Shown here: one piece after another, positions 45,773-54,203 of the stretch
Position numbering within the stretch: the stretch's first letter is position 1
How the letters are laid out: every line of letters starts with the position of its first letter
Assembly: GCF_003990975.1 (NCBI RefSeq)
Contig: NZ_RZJR01000002.1
Span: forward strand, 282,741-346,740
DNA from: Cohnella sp. AR92
Lineage (GTDB): Bacteria; Bacillota; Bacilli; Paenibacillales; Paenibacillaceae
Length of the DNA: 64,000 bases
Direction of reading: 5' to 3'
Position numbers and translations under genes: made by a program
The notes under the pieces: model-generated
What the model was told of the DNA's origin: nothing
What the model saw: only the letters and a program-made list of their open reading frames with translations
Databases searched by the model: none

Positions 45773-46392
45773 GCGCGCGGCCCGATTCCGTTCCAGAACA
45801 GGTCGACGATCAGCTTGGACAGCTCTTCGCCGTCCGTCTCCTCCGACAGGTCTTCTTCCCGGTTCCCCAGCATCAGCAGCGCGGCGAACGAATGGGCGAG
45901 CACCATCGGGCTGAGCGGAGACGCGATCTCCTTATCCCGAAGCGCCTGCTCGAAAAATTCCGCCAACGCCTGATGGATGCCGGATTCCGCCTCCCGAATC
46001 CGATCGTGCTGCTCCTGGGACAAGGAGGAGAGCGCCTCGCGCATCATGGTCTCGAATTCGACATGGGTGGACGACATCTTCACCCGCGCCAGGGTCGTCA
46101 GCCGGGTTCTATAATCGACCTCTTCCTTGAGAATCCTCGCCGTGCTGACTCGAATCCGTCCCATCATCTCCGAGATCGCTTCCGTAAACAGCTGGGCCTT
46201 GTTCGAGAAGTAATAGTAGACCGAAGCTTTGGTCACGCCCGCTTTCTCCGCGATCTGGTTGATCGAGACGGGCTCATAGCCGAATTCCAGGAACATTTGG
46301 GCCGCCGAGTTCAGCACCGTTTCCCGCATGGGGAAGGCTTGGTCGGCGACCTTGGGGCGTCCCGGGGATCTCTTGGGCTTCGTCTTGTTCAT
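45769..46392 (-). CDS. TetR/AcrR-family regulator of the divergent MMPL transporter
   Basis: A 207-residue repressor with the TetR HTH near residues 27-60 (MFLEFGYEPVSINQIAEKAG, TKASVYYYFSNKAQLF) and a C-terminal ligand domain. ATG 46392 is preferred; an upstream TTG adds eight residues. It is divergent from a MMPL exporter whose promoter is spanned by two TAATTAAC repeats, so it probably represses that gene until a toxic or lipid ligand binds. Confidence 0.9.
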   Translation of the reverse strand: MNKTKPKRSPGRPKVADQAFPMRETVLNSAAQMFLEFGYEPVSINQIAEKAGVTKASVYYYFSNKAQLFTEAISEMMGRIRVSTARILKEEVDYRTRLTTLARVKMSSTHVEFETMMREALSSLSQEQHDRIREAESGIHQALAEFFEQALRDKEIASPLSPMVLAHSFAALLMLGNREEDLSEETDGEELSKLIVDLFWNGIGPRA

Positions 46393-46466
46393 ATTCCGAA
46401 TATCCTCTCTAAGCAATCATCAAACCTTCCAAACATCATACCGCAAAAATTTTGTTCGAGCTACGT

Positions 46467-46499
46467 TTGATAATTAACCTTCCGGTATATATAATTAAC
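46467..46499 (+). promoter_or_regulatory. MMPL promoter with overlapping direct-repeat operator
   Basis: TTGATA (46467-46472), a 17-bp spacer and TATAAT (46490-46495). Direct repeats TAATTAAC at 46471-46478 and 46492-46499, 21 bp apart, overlap both hexamers and are a likely TetR binding site. Confidence 0.7.
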
Positions 46500-46549
46500 G
46501 GTAACCGAGTCCATTATACACTAAAAAAAGAAGCGGGGAGAGAAAAACG

Positions 46550-48772
46550 ATGCAAGAAAGCAGCTTTCTAGGAAGATGGGTCGCGGGCAAGAGGAGCCGA
46601 TGGATCACGCTATTGGCGTGGATCGTCGCGGTGGCGCTTCTGAACGTCCTGCTGCCCGCGGTCGGCGGCCAAGAGAAGAATAACGCCCCCAATCTGAGCG
46701 ATTCGAAGCCTTCCGTTCAAGCGGACGCGATCACGGAGAAGGAATTCCCGAGCGGCGCGGACATTCCGGCCTTGTTCGTCTGGCATCGGGAAGGCGGTCT
46801 GACGGACGACGATCTGGGGAAAATCCAACTATTATCCGAGAAGCTGACTTCGGAGCCGGCGCCTCACCAGACGACCGTCCCTCCGCTTCATCGGATGCCG
46901 CTGCAGGCGCTTAAAGCGCAGCTCTCGGAGGACGGCAGCACGCTCGTGTCTCCGGTCCTGTTCGACAAGACGGCCGATACGGACCAGTTAGGCGAAGGCT
47001 TGGACAAGATCAAAGCGGAGGCCGCATCCTTGTTCGGCGCCGATCCGTTCGAAGCCGCGACCGGCTCCTCCGATCTCAGCGCCAGAGTAAGCGGTCCGGT
47101 CGGCATTCAAGTCGATGCGACCGGGCTTTTCAAGAATGCGGACTTCGCCCTGATGGCGGCGACCGTCCTGCTAGTGCTCGTGCTTCTGCTGCTCATCTAC
47201 CGCTCTCCGATCCTGGCCTTTATTCCGCTGATCGCCGTAGGCTTCGCTTATGGCGCGGTTAGCCCGATACTGGGCTGGATGGCCAGCGAAGGGTGGATCA
47301 CCGTCGATTCCCAGGGGATCTCTATCATGACGGTATTGCTTTTCGGCGCGGGGACGGATTATTGCCTCTTCCTCATCGCCCGGTTCCGCCAGCTGCTGAA
47401 GACCGAACCGAACAAGTTCGCCGCGCTCCGCCGCGCCATTACGGATTCTTCCGGTGCGATCGCGATGAGCGGCTTCACGGTCGTGCTTGCCCTATTCGCG
47501 CTGCTGCTTGCGGAATATGGCGCCTATCATCGCTTCGCCGCCCCGTTCAGCATCGCGATTCTGATCATGGGCGTCGCATCTCTTACGCTGGTGCCGGCCC
47601 TGCTCGCCATTTTCGGACGCGCGTCCTTCTGGCCGATCATTCCGCGCACGAAGGAGCAGCAGGCCGAACGCGCCGCCAGCCGCGGCAAACCGGCTCCGGC
47701 CGCCGAGAAGGCTCCGCGCAACCGCGTCGGTTCGCTCGTCGTCCGCCGTCCGTGGACGATCGTCGTCGTGTGCGTGGTCGTGCTCGGCGTGCTGGCGGGA
47801 ACGAGCTCGCAGGTCAAATTCACCTATGACATCCTCTCTTCGTTTCCGAAGGATATGGAGTCCCGCGAAGGCTTCGCGCTGATCGGCGAGAAGTTCAGCC
47901 CCGGGGAGCTCGCTCCCGCGAAGGTGATTGTCGATTCGCAGGGCAAAGACGTCTCCGGCCTGGCCGAATCGCTGAAGTCGCTCGATTATATCAGCTCGGT
48001 CGCAGAACCGCAGGTTGGCTCGAGCAACCCGAACATTCTGATGTATGAAGTGCAGTTCGCCATGAATCCTTACTCGCTCGAAGCGATGGGACATATCCCG
48101 GATCTTCGCGAGACGGCGCAGAGCGCGTTGACATCGGCGGGAGTCGCCGATGCGGCGGGCAGCGTCTGGATCGGCGGGCAAACGGCCGAGCAGCATGACA
48201 ACAAGGTTACGGGGGATCGCGATACGAAGGTCATCATCCCCGTCGTCATCGGTCTCATCACCCTGCTGCTCCTGCTGTACCTGCGTTCGGTCGTGGCGAC
48301 CGCGTACCTCGTGCTGACGGTTATCCTGTCCTACTTCTCGGCCCTCGGACTCGGCTGGCTCGTTCTCCATTACTTGATGGGAGCGGACGCCATCCAAGGA
48401 GCCATCCCGCTGTACGCGTTCGTCTTCCTCGTGGCGCTTGGGGAGGACTACAACATCTTCATGATCTCGAGCATCTGGCAGAAGCGCAAGGTCATGCCGC
48501 TGAAGCAGGCGATCAAGGAAGGCGTCGGCGAGACCGGCTCGGTCATCACGTCCGCCGGCTTGATCCTCGCGGGTACGTTCGCCGTGCTCGGCACGCTGCC
48601 GATCCAGGTGCTCGTGCAGTTCGGCACCGTGACCGCCATCGGCGTGCTGCTCGATACGTTCGTCGTGCGGCCGTTCCTCGTGCCGGCGATCACGACCCTG
48701 CTCGGCCGCCGCGCCTTCTGGCCGGGGCGGTATGAGCCGGTGGAAGAGCGCAAGAGTGCCCGCGCGGAATAA
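46550..48772 (+). CDS. MMPL/RND-superfamily transporter
   Basis: A 740-residue exporter with the MMPL topology. There is a TM at about residues 18-40, an extracytoplasmic domain, a TM cluster from about 195, a cytoplasmic loop near 365-400, and a second copy of the same pattern. GAGTDYCLFLIARFRQ and GEDYNIFMISSIWQKR are the paired TM4/TM10 proton-relay motifs (GxDY). It uses proton motive force to export lipids, peptides or drugs. Control is probably by the divergent TetR gene. Confidence 0.92.
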   Translation: MQESSFLGRWVAGKRSRWITLLAWIVAVALLNVLLPAVGGQEKNNAPNLSDSKPSVQADAITEKEFPSGADIPALFVWHREGGLTDDDLGKIQLLSEKLTSEPAPHQTTVPPLHRMPLQALKAQLSEDGSTLVSPVLFDKTADTDQLGEGLDKIKAEAASLFGADPFEAATGSSDLSARVSGPVGIQVDATGLFKNADFALMAATVLLVLVLLLLIYRSPILAFIPLIAVGFAYGAVSPILGWMASEGWITVDSQGISIMTVLLFGAGTDYCLFLIARFRQLLKTEPNKFAALRRAITDSSGAIAMSGFTVVLALFALLLAEYGAYHRFAAPFSIAILIMGVASLTLVPALLAIFGRASFWPIIPRTKEQQAERAASRGKPAPAAEKAPRNRVGSLVVRRPWTIVVVCVVVLGVLAGTSSQVKFTYDILSSFPKDMESREGFALIGEKFSPGELAPAKVIVDSQGKDVSGLAESLKSLDYISSVAEPQVGSSNPNILMYEVQFAMNPYSLEAMGHIPDLRETAQSALTSAGVADAAGSVWIGGQTAEQHDNKVTGDRDTKVIIPVVIGLITLLLLLYLRSVVATAYLVLTVILSYFSALGLGWLVLHYLMGADAIQGAIPLYAFVFLVALGEDYNIFMISSIWQKRKVMPLKQAIKEGVGETGSVITSAGLILAGTFAVLGTLPIQVLVQFGTVTAIGVLLDTFVVRPFLVPAITTLLGRRAFWPGRYEPVEERKSARAE

Positions 48773-48786
48773 AAGGTGTAAGCAAA

Positions 48787-48815
48787 GGAGCACGCCCGGG
48801 GGGCGTGCTCCTTTT
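48787..48815 (+). terminator. Terminator of the MMPL gene
   Basis: GGAGCACGCCC and GGGCGTGCTCC pair around GGG and are followed by TTTTG, 15 bp after the stop. Confidence 0.88.
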
Positions 48816-48858
48816 GTGCCTGCACCTTTTGCTTTGGCACCTCAACTAGCGATCAAGT

Positions 48859-49498
48859 GAGTAACCATTACCCATTTCCGAGCTCCATCCCGCGTTCGGC
48901 GAGATATTTGAGTAACTATTACCCATTTCCGAGCTCCATCCCGCATTCGGCGAGATATTTGAGTAACCATTACCCATTTCCGAGCTTCTTCCCGCGTTCG
49001 GCGAGATATTTGAGTAACCATTACCCATTTCCGAGCTTCTTCCCGCATCCGGCGAGATATTTGAGTAACCATTACCCAATTCCGAGCGCCCTCCCGCATG
49101 TAGCGAGATATTTGAGTAACCATTACCCATTTCGGGGCATCATCCGGCATGTAGCGAGATATTTGAGTAACCGTTACCCATTTCCGAGCTTCTTCCCGCA
49201 TCTGGCGAGATATTTGAGTAACCGTTACCCATTTCCGAGCTTCTTCCCGCGTTCGGCGAGATATTTGAGTAACCGTTACCCTTTTCCGAGCTCCTCCATC
49301 CCGCATCTGGCGAGTTATTTGAGTAACCATTACCCATTTCCGAGCTTCTTCCCGCATCCGGCGAGATATTTGAGTAACCATTACCCAATTCCGAGCGCCC
49401 TCCCGCATGTAGCGAGATATTTGAGTAACCATTACCCATTTCGGGGCATCATCCGGCGTTTGGCGAGAAAAAGGAGTAACTAATCCTCAATAGGCTCC
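48859..49498. repeat. Tandem array of twelve 51-bp units (locus D) plus a partial unit
   Basis: Units begin GAGTAAC at 48859, 48910, 48961, 49012, 49063, 49114, 49165, 49216, 49267, 49321, 49372, 49423 and 49474. The spacing is exactly 51 bp except one unit of 54. Every full unit has a GTAA-N3-TTAC palindrome, and most have a CGAGCTTCTTCCCGC block and GGCGAGATATTT. Positions 49012-49148 and 49321-49457 are identical, a duplicated three-unit block. Frames open on both strands (17-residue peptide repeats) lack ribosome sites. The array fills the gap between the MMPL gene and the methyltransferase. Confidence 0.95.
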
Positions 49499-49513
49499 TT
49501 GCGACATACCTTC

Positions 49514-50299
49514 CTACGGCTTCCTCGCCACGAAGAACAGGCGCTCGGACTCTTCGGTCGGGGCGGCCCACTTGAAGTCCGCGAACCGGTGGAGCAGCTC
49601 GAAGCCCGCGGCGGTCAACTGCTCGGCGAGCCAATCGGGGTCGTACGCGCGCTGGACGTGGGACTCTTCGAAGCGGTAGTACAAGCCGGAGTTCGCGCTG
49701 CCCGGCGCCGATTCCTCGCGCACGAAGAAGGTCAGGTCGTGTTCGATCTCCATTCGCTCCGGATCGTAATCGCACACCCACAGGTAGGCGACGTCCTTCT
49801 CGTCCAGCACGAACGGCTGCTCCTCCGCGTAGCGCTCGAGCTGGGACGGAGCATGAACGTCGAACAGGAACAGCCCTCCCGGCGCCAGCCCTTCGTAGGT
49901 ATGGCGGAACGCGGAGACGACATCTTCCGGCTCGGTCAAGTAGTTGATGCTGTCGCAGAAGCTGATGACCGCGTCGGCCGGCTCGGGCAGCTCCCAATCC
50001 CTCATGTCCTGCTGCAGCCAGCGGATGCCGCCTTTCTCTCCAATTAGTCCCCGTCCTCCCGCTTCCCACTTGTTGCGGGCGATGGACAGCATGTCCGAAG
50101 AGAGGTCGATTCCGAACACCTGGAACCCCGACTTCGCCAGAGGAATCGCCAAATTGCCCGTCCCGCAGCCCAAGTCCACGATCGTGGCCGGCATCCCGTA
50201 CCGGTCCCAGCAGCGCCGGGCGAAGCTCAACCATTCCGGGTAAGGCATCTCTTCCATCAACCGATCGTATACCGCCGCGAATTGCCGGTAGGATCTCAT
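49514..50299 (-). CDS. Class I SAM-dependent methyltransferase, YqeM-like
   Basis: A 261-residue protein with motif I VDLGCGTGNLAIPLA (about residues 41-55), motif II GIDLSSDML and post-motif FCDSINYLTEPED. Its position after the rsfS-cvfB segment matches yqeM of B. subtilis, whose substrate is unknown. A terminator lies before its start region, so it is transcribed separately. Confidence 0.88.
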   Translation of the reverse strand: MRSYRQFAAVYDRLMEEMPYPEWLSFARRCWDRYGMPATIVDLGCGTGNLAIPLAKSGFQVFGIDLSSDMLSIARNKWEAGGRGLIGEKGGIRWLQQDMRDWELPEPADAVISFCDSINYLTEPEDVVSAFRHTYEGLAPGGLFLFDVHAPSQLERYAEEQPFVLDEKDVAYLWVCDYDPERMEIEHDLTFFVREESAPGSANSGLYYRFEESHVQRAYDPDWLAEQLTAAGFELLHRFADFKWAAPTEESERLFFVARKP

Positions 50300-50337
50300 C
50301 GCGTCTCCTCCTCCGTATGCGTTCTCTTCTTTATCCT

Positions 50338-50363
50338 CATAAAAAAAGCGTCCGAAGACGCTT
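50338..50363 (-). terminator. Terminator of the yqeG to cvfB operon
   Basis: Minus-strand AAGCGTC-TTCG-GACGCTT followed by a T-run of at least seven, 55 bp after the cvfB stop. Confidence 0.9.
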
Positions 50364-50417
50364 GATTAGCCGATATTGCTCAACTTGCGCAATTGTCGAT
50401 ACATTCTTTAAACGGCC

Positions 50418-51359
50418 TTACGGCTTGTCCGATGCAGGCGCTGACGCCTTGTCATCCCCGGAAGAGCCGTCCGCCCCGACCAGCTTGGTCCAATTGCCCT
50501 GCTGGGTGACGAGCCCTTCCTTCATCAGCTTGCCCATGGCGCGCTTGAACGCCGACTTGCTGATGCCGAAGCGCCGCTGAATCGTCTCCGCCGGCGTCTC
50601 GTCGCTGTAAGGCATCGCGCCGCCCGGACGCTCCTTCAGGAACGCCAGCAGCTTGTCCGAATCCTCGATACGCCCTTTCTCCTTGGAGGAACGCATCGAC
50701 AGCGTCACGCGGCCGTCGTCTTTGACTTGCGTGACCCTTGCGAGCACCTTCTCGCCGAGACGAAGCGGCCTCGTCATCGAAGCCGTCGGGATGTAACCGA
50801 GCGCGCCGAAGCCGATGACGCCGCCGTCCACGAGCACGAAGACGCCGTCGCGGAACGTGTCCGTCACCCAGACGATCTTCTCTTCGTGGTGCCAGGAGCT
50901 CGGAGCGCGGAAGACCGCCGCTTCGTAGTCTTCGATCCTCGCCAAGCGAGCGAGCATCCGGCCTTCCTTGTCGTGCTTCATCACGACATGAAGCTCGTCG
51001 CCTTCCTGCGGCCACAGTTCCTTCTTCTCCGGCAGCTCCTTGATGGGCAGCAGCAGCTGACGGCCGATTCCGATCTCAAGGAAGCAGCCGAATCGCGGAT
51101 TAAAGTCCGCCATTTTCAGCCGGCCCATCTGGCCATACGTGAGAAACGGCTCTCTCGTCGTCGCGGTCAGCCTTCCCTTGTCATCGTGGAACAAGAAGAC
51201 GGGCACCTCGTCCCCGGCTTCCGGCCTGGCGCCGAGAATCTCGCCGTACGGCAGCAGCACCTCGGGGCCTTCCGTATCCGGCTCCGCCAGGAACCAGCCG
51301 TATGGCGGCACTTCGCGGCGCGCGAGGAGCGACGTGATCGTTCCCGCAGCGAGCGTCAT
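50418..51359 (-). CDS. cvfB: CvfB/YitL-family S1 RNA-binding protein
   Basis: A 313-residue protein with S1-like beta-barrels (GDEVPVFLFHDDKGRLTAT, LRLGEKVLARVTQVKDDGRV) and a C-terminal winged helix (AETIQRRFGISKSAFKRAMG, KLMKEGLV). CvfB binds RNA and influences virulence-factor expression in staphylococci. It starts by overlapping the rsfS stop by 4 bp. A further 25 disordered residues follow the winged helix. Confidence 0.92.
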   Translation of the reverse strand: MTLAAGTITSLLARREVPPYGWFLAEPDTEGPEVLLPYGEILGARPEAGDEVPVFLFHDDKGRLTATTREPFLTYGQMGRLKMADFNPRFGCFLEIGIGRQLLLPIKELPEKKELWPQEGDELHVVMKHDKEGRMLARLARIEDYEAAVFRAPSSWHHEEKIVWVTDTFRDGVFVLVDGGVIGFGALGYIPTASMTRPLRLGEKVLARVTQVKDDGRVTLSMRSSKEKGRIEDSDKLLAFLKERPGGAMPYSDETPAETIQRRFGISKSAFKRAMGKLMKEGLVTQQGNWTKLVGADGSSGDDKASAPASDKP

Positions 51360-51700
51360 GCGAGCGACACAGCCTTCGCGTCGGACCAGAGACGCTCCAG
51401 ATGGTAATACTCGCGTTCGTCGCGGTGGAAGACATGGGCGACAACGTCGCCCATGTCGATCAGCACCCAGCGGGCCGTGTCCATGCCTTCAAGGCGCACT
51501 CTGGCGCCGAGCTCTTCCGCTTTCTTGCGGATCTCGTTGGCGATCGCCACCACCTGAGTATCCGAATTGCCGTGGCAGATCAGGAAATAATCGGCCACCA
51601 GCGAGATTCCTTGCAGATTCAAGCCAACCAGATCGTGCGCCTTCTTGTCTTCCGCGGCGAGCACGACGGCTTGCAATAATTTGTCGGACGATAATGCCAT
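51356..51700 (-). CDS. rsfS: Ribosomal silencing factor RsfS
   Basis: A 114-residue protein with DLVGLNLQGISLVADYFLIC, VRLEGMDTARWVLIDMGDVV and VHVFHRDEREYY-type family segments. It binds uL14 on the 50S subunit and blocks subunit joining in starvation. It lies between yqeK and cvfB. Confidence 0.96.
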   Translation of the reverse strand: MALSSDKLLQAVVLAAEDKKAHDLVGLNLQGISLVADYFLICHGNSDTQVVAIANEIRKKAEELGARVRLEGMDTARWVLIDMGDVVAHVFHRDEREYYHLERLWSDAKAVSLA

Positions 51701-51811
51701 CTAATAGCCTCCTTAAACTTTAACCCTCTATCGTTCCATGCGCCGCTCGGCGGCCCTCCGGAGAGAACCCGATCCGGACGCTTCGTTTCGCTTTCGCGTC
51801 GTTCACTTTGA

Positions 51812-52381
51812 TTACTTGCCCCGGACGGATAACAGCAGGTCGTTCCGGGCCAGTACCGTGAGCGGGAATATGCGCTTGCCCCGTTCAACGAGCAGTTGGA
51901 TCGTTCCGTCGAACCCGGCGACCAGCGCCTCTTCCAGATTATTCTGCGCGAGCTCGCGAATTCGATTCACTCCCGGAAAATCGCGTCCGGGCTCGATGTA
52001 ATCCGCCAGGCAAACGATCTTGTCGAGCAGCGTCATTCGTTCCCGGCCCGAGGTGTGATAGCGGATCGCGTCCAGAACCTCTTCGTCGTCGATCCCGTGC
52101 TCCCGCTGAACGACCCAGGCGCCGACATGGGCATGCCAGAGCTCCTTGTCGTGCTCCAGCAGCTCCTTCGGCAGCTCCTCTTCGCGAATGATTCGCTCCA
52201 TCCGATCGATTGCCCAAGCCTTCGTATAATCGTGAAGAAGCGCCGCGAGCCATGCTTTGTCCTTGTCCCCGCCGAATCTCTCCGCCAGCTCGACGGCCGT
52301 ATCGACGACTCCCTGAACGTGACGCCATCTCTTGTCCGGCATCTGGCTTCGGGTCGCCTCGATCAAAGCTTCACGATTCAT
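51812..52381 (-). CDS. yqeK: YqeK-family HD hydrolase, diadenosine tetraphosphatase
   Basis: A 189-residue HD-domain protein with H-HD-D ligands in RWRHVQGVVDTA, AALLHDYTKA, HVGAWVV and IRYHTSGR. Members symmetrically hydrolyse Ap4A to ADP. ATG 52381 is preferred; ATG 52390 is only 1-2 bp from the ribosome site. It overlaps nadD by 11 bp. Confidence 0.93.
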   Translation of the reverse strand: MNREALIEATRSQMPDKRWRHVQGVVDTAVELAERFGGDKDKAWLAALLHDYTKAWAIDRMERIIREEELPKELLEHDKELWHAHVGAWVVQREHGIDDEEVLDAIRYHTSGRERMTLLDKIVCLADYIEPGRDFPGVNRIRELAQNNLEEALVAGFDGTIQLLVERGKRIFPLTVLARNDLLLSVRGK

Positions 52382-52982
52382 ACAACCCATTCCTCTCGAT
52401 GTAATCTTGCACCGCGGAAGGGACGAGATAGCGAATCGATCTTCCGCTCCTCCTGCGCTCCCGGATGTCCGTCGAGGAGATGCCGATCGGCGGCATCGGC
52501 GCGGCCAGAAGCTTGCTCCGCAGAAACTCCGGAAGGCTCGATTCCTCGCTCTCCTCCCCTTGCCTGCTCAAGCAGACGAAGAAAATTCGTTCGGCGAGCT
52601 CCTCGATCCGGCGCCAATTCGGCAGATCGTTCATCATGTCGGTTCCGACGATCCAGTGGAACTCCCGCTCCGGGTCTCGCTCCTGAAGAGCGATGACGGT
52701 ATCGATCGTATAAGAGACGCCGCCCCGCTCCAGCTCCTGGGCCTCGACCCGGAACCCCGGACGGCCCGCTATCGCGGCTTCCGCCATATCGCGGCGCTCG
52801 CGGGCGGCGGCTCCCGGCTGAGGCTTGTGGGGAGGAGTATTGGTCGGAATGAACCATACCTCCTCCAGCCCTGCCGCCTCCATCGCCGACTCCGCCGCGA
52901 TCAGATGCCCGATGTGAATGGGATCGAACGTTCCTCCCATCAGACCCGTGCGAATCCTGCGGCCCCCTGAAGGTGTATTCAT
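52371..52982 (-). CDS. nadD: Nicotinate-nucleotide adenylyltransferase
   Basis: A 203-residue enzyme for NaMN to NaAD in NAD synthesis. The nucleotidyltransferase motif GGTFDPIHIGHL lies at residues 16-27, TPPHK follows, and ISSTDIRER lies near the C-terminus. ATG 52982 is used; a TTG four codons upstream is too close to the GCGAGG site. Confidence 0.96.
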   Translation of the reverse strand: MNTPSGGRRIRTGLMGGTFDPIHIGHLIAAESAMEAAGLEEVWFIPTNTPPHKPQPGAAARERRDMAEAAIAGRPGFRVEAQELERGGVSYTIDTVIALQERDPEREFHWIVGTDMMNDLPNWRRIEELAERIFFVCLSRQGEESEESSLPEFLRSKLLAAPMPPIGISSTDIRERRRSGRSIRYLVPSAVQDYIERNGLYES

Positions 52983-53002
52983 GTCGGAGTTCAACCTCGC
53001 AA

Positions 53003-53296
53003 TCAGCGCGGAAGTTCGATCTGCTTGTTGTCCTTGGATTCCTTGTACAGCACGATCGTCTTGCCGATGACCTGAACCAGCTCGGCTCCGGAACGCTTCG
53101 AGAGCTCTTCGGCCACTTCGTAGCGATCGTCATCGTTATTGTTCAGGATATTCACCTTGATGAGCTCGCGGACTTCCAGAGCTTCCTCGATATGGCGGAT
53201 CAGATGGTCGTTCGTTCCGCCTTTCCCTACCTGGAAGATCGGATCGAGATGATGCGCTTGCGAACGGAGAAATCTTTTTTGCTTGCCTGTTAGCAT
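53003..53296 (-). CDS. yhbY: YhbY-family RNA-binding protein
   Basis: A 97-residue CRM-domain protein (MLTGKQKRFLRSQAHHL, FQVGKGG, VIGKTIVLYKES) of the type linked to 50S assembly; yqeI in B. subtilis. It lies between aroE and nadD with short gaps. Confidence 0.95.
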   Translation of the reverse strand: MLTGKQKRFLRSQAHHLDPIFQVGKGGTNDHLIRHIEEALEVRELIKVNILNNNDDDRYEVAEELSKRSGAELVQVIGKTIVLYKESKDNKQIELPR

Positions 53297-53324
53297 AAGT
53301 TGTACCTGCTTTCCTTATCGGTCT

Positions 53325-54185
53325 TCATGAACGGGCCGGCACGGCTTCGCCGAACGATTCCAATACGGCGCTGCGCATCGCGGCCGCCGGCGCGGGCTTC
53401 CCGGTCCAATATTCGAAGGCATACGCCCCTTGGTAAACAAACATGCCTAAGCCGCCGTGAATGCGGCAGCCTCTCTTCTCGGCTCCCTTCAGGAATGCCG
53501 TCGTGAGAGGATTGTAGATCAGGTCGCTGGCGACGGCCCCGGGGCGGAGCCACTCCGGATCGATCGGCGTCGCGTCCACGTTCGGCGACATGCCCACGGA
53601 GGTCGTGTTGATGACGACGTCCGCGCCGGCGCACAGCTGCTGGACCGATTCCCACGGAGCAGCCGACACGACGGAATCGGAACCGAACGAGTCCGCCAGC
53701 TCCTTCGCGCGTTCCGCCGTGCGGTTCGTCAGAAGAATCGCTTCCGGATTCTCGCGGGCGAGCGCCCAGACGATGCCGCGGGCGGCCCCGCCGCAGCCGA
53801 GCACGACGATTCTCTTGCCCGCGAGCTCCGGCTCCGCTTCTTCCTTCAGCGAACGGACGTAGCCGATGCCGTCGGTATTGTAGCCGATCAATCGGCCGGA
53901 TTCGTTCACGATCGTATTGACCGCCCCGATGGCGCGGGCTCCCTCGTCGATCTCGTCCAGAAACTTCATGACTTCGATCTTGTGGGGAATCGTGACGTTC
54001 AGTCCGCGGAAGCCTAGCGCGCGAATGCCCGCGATCGCCTCTTCCAGACGATCCGGCGCGACGTGGAAGGCTCCGTAAGCGCCGTTGATTCCAGCTTCCT
54101 GCATCGCTCTATTCAGCATGACAGGGGATTTGGAGTGGCGAACCGGATCCCCGATCACCCCGTAGAGCACGGTATGACTGTCCAT
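53325..54185 (-). CDS. aroE: Shikimate dehydrogenase
   Basis: A 286-residue NADPH enzyme converting 3-dehydroshikimate to shikimate. Substrate residues lie in HSKSPVMLN, NVTIPHK (catalytic Lys) and YNTDGIG (catalytic Asp). The cofactor fold is GCGGAARG with NRT. ATG 54185 is preferred over 54194 because AAGGGG is then 10 bp away. Confidence 0.96.
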   Translation of the reverse strand: MDSHTVLYGVIGDPVRHSKSPVMLNRAMQEAGINGAYGAFHVAPDRLEEAIAGIRALGFRGLNVTIPHKIEVMKFLDEIDEGARAIGAVNTIVNESGRLIGYNTDGIGYVRSLKEEAEPELAGKRIVVLGCGGAARGIVWALARENPEAILLTNRTAERAKELADSFGSDSVVSAAPWESVQQLCAGADVVINTTSVGMSPNVDATPIDPEWLRPGAVASDLIYNPLTTAFLKGAEKRGCRIHGGLGMFVYQGAYAFEYWTGKPAPAAAMRSAVLESFGEAVPARS

Positions 54186-54203
54186 GGCTTCCATTCCCCT
54201 TTT

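Noticed and set aside
48842..49483. Open frames with 17-residue repeats on both strands of the 51-bp array
   Set aside because: They arise because 51 is a multiple of three. No ribosome site, signal or known repeat protein fits, and three frames are equally open.
48859..49498. CRISPR array
   Set aside because: The whole 51-bp unit repeats, including the parts that would be spacers. There are no unique spacers and no cas genes nearby.
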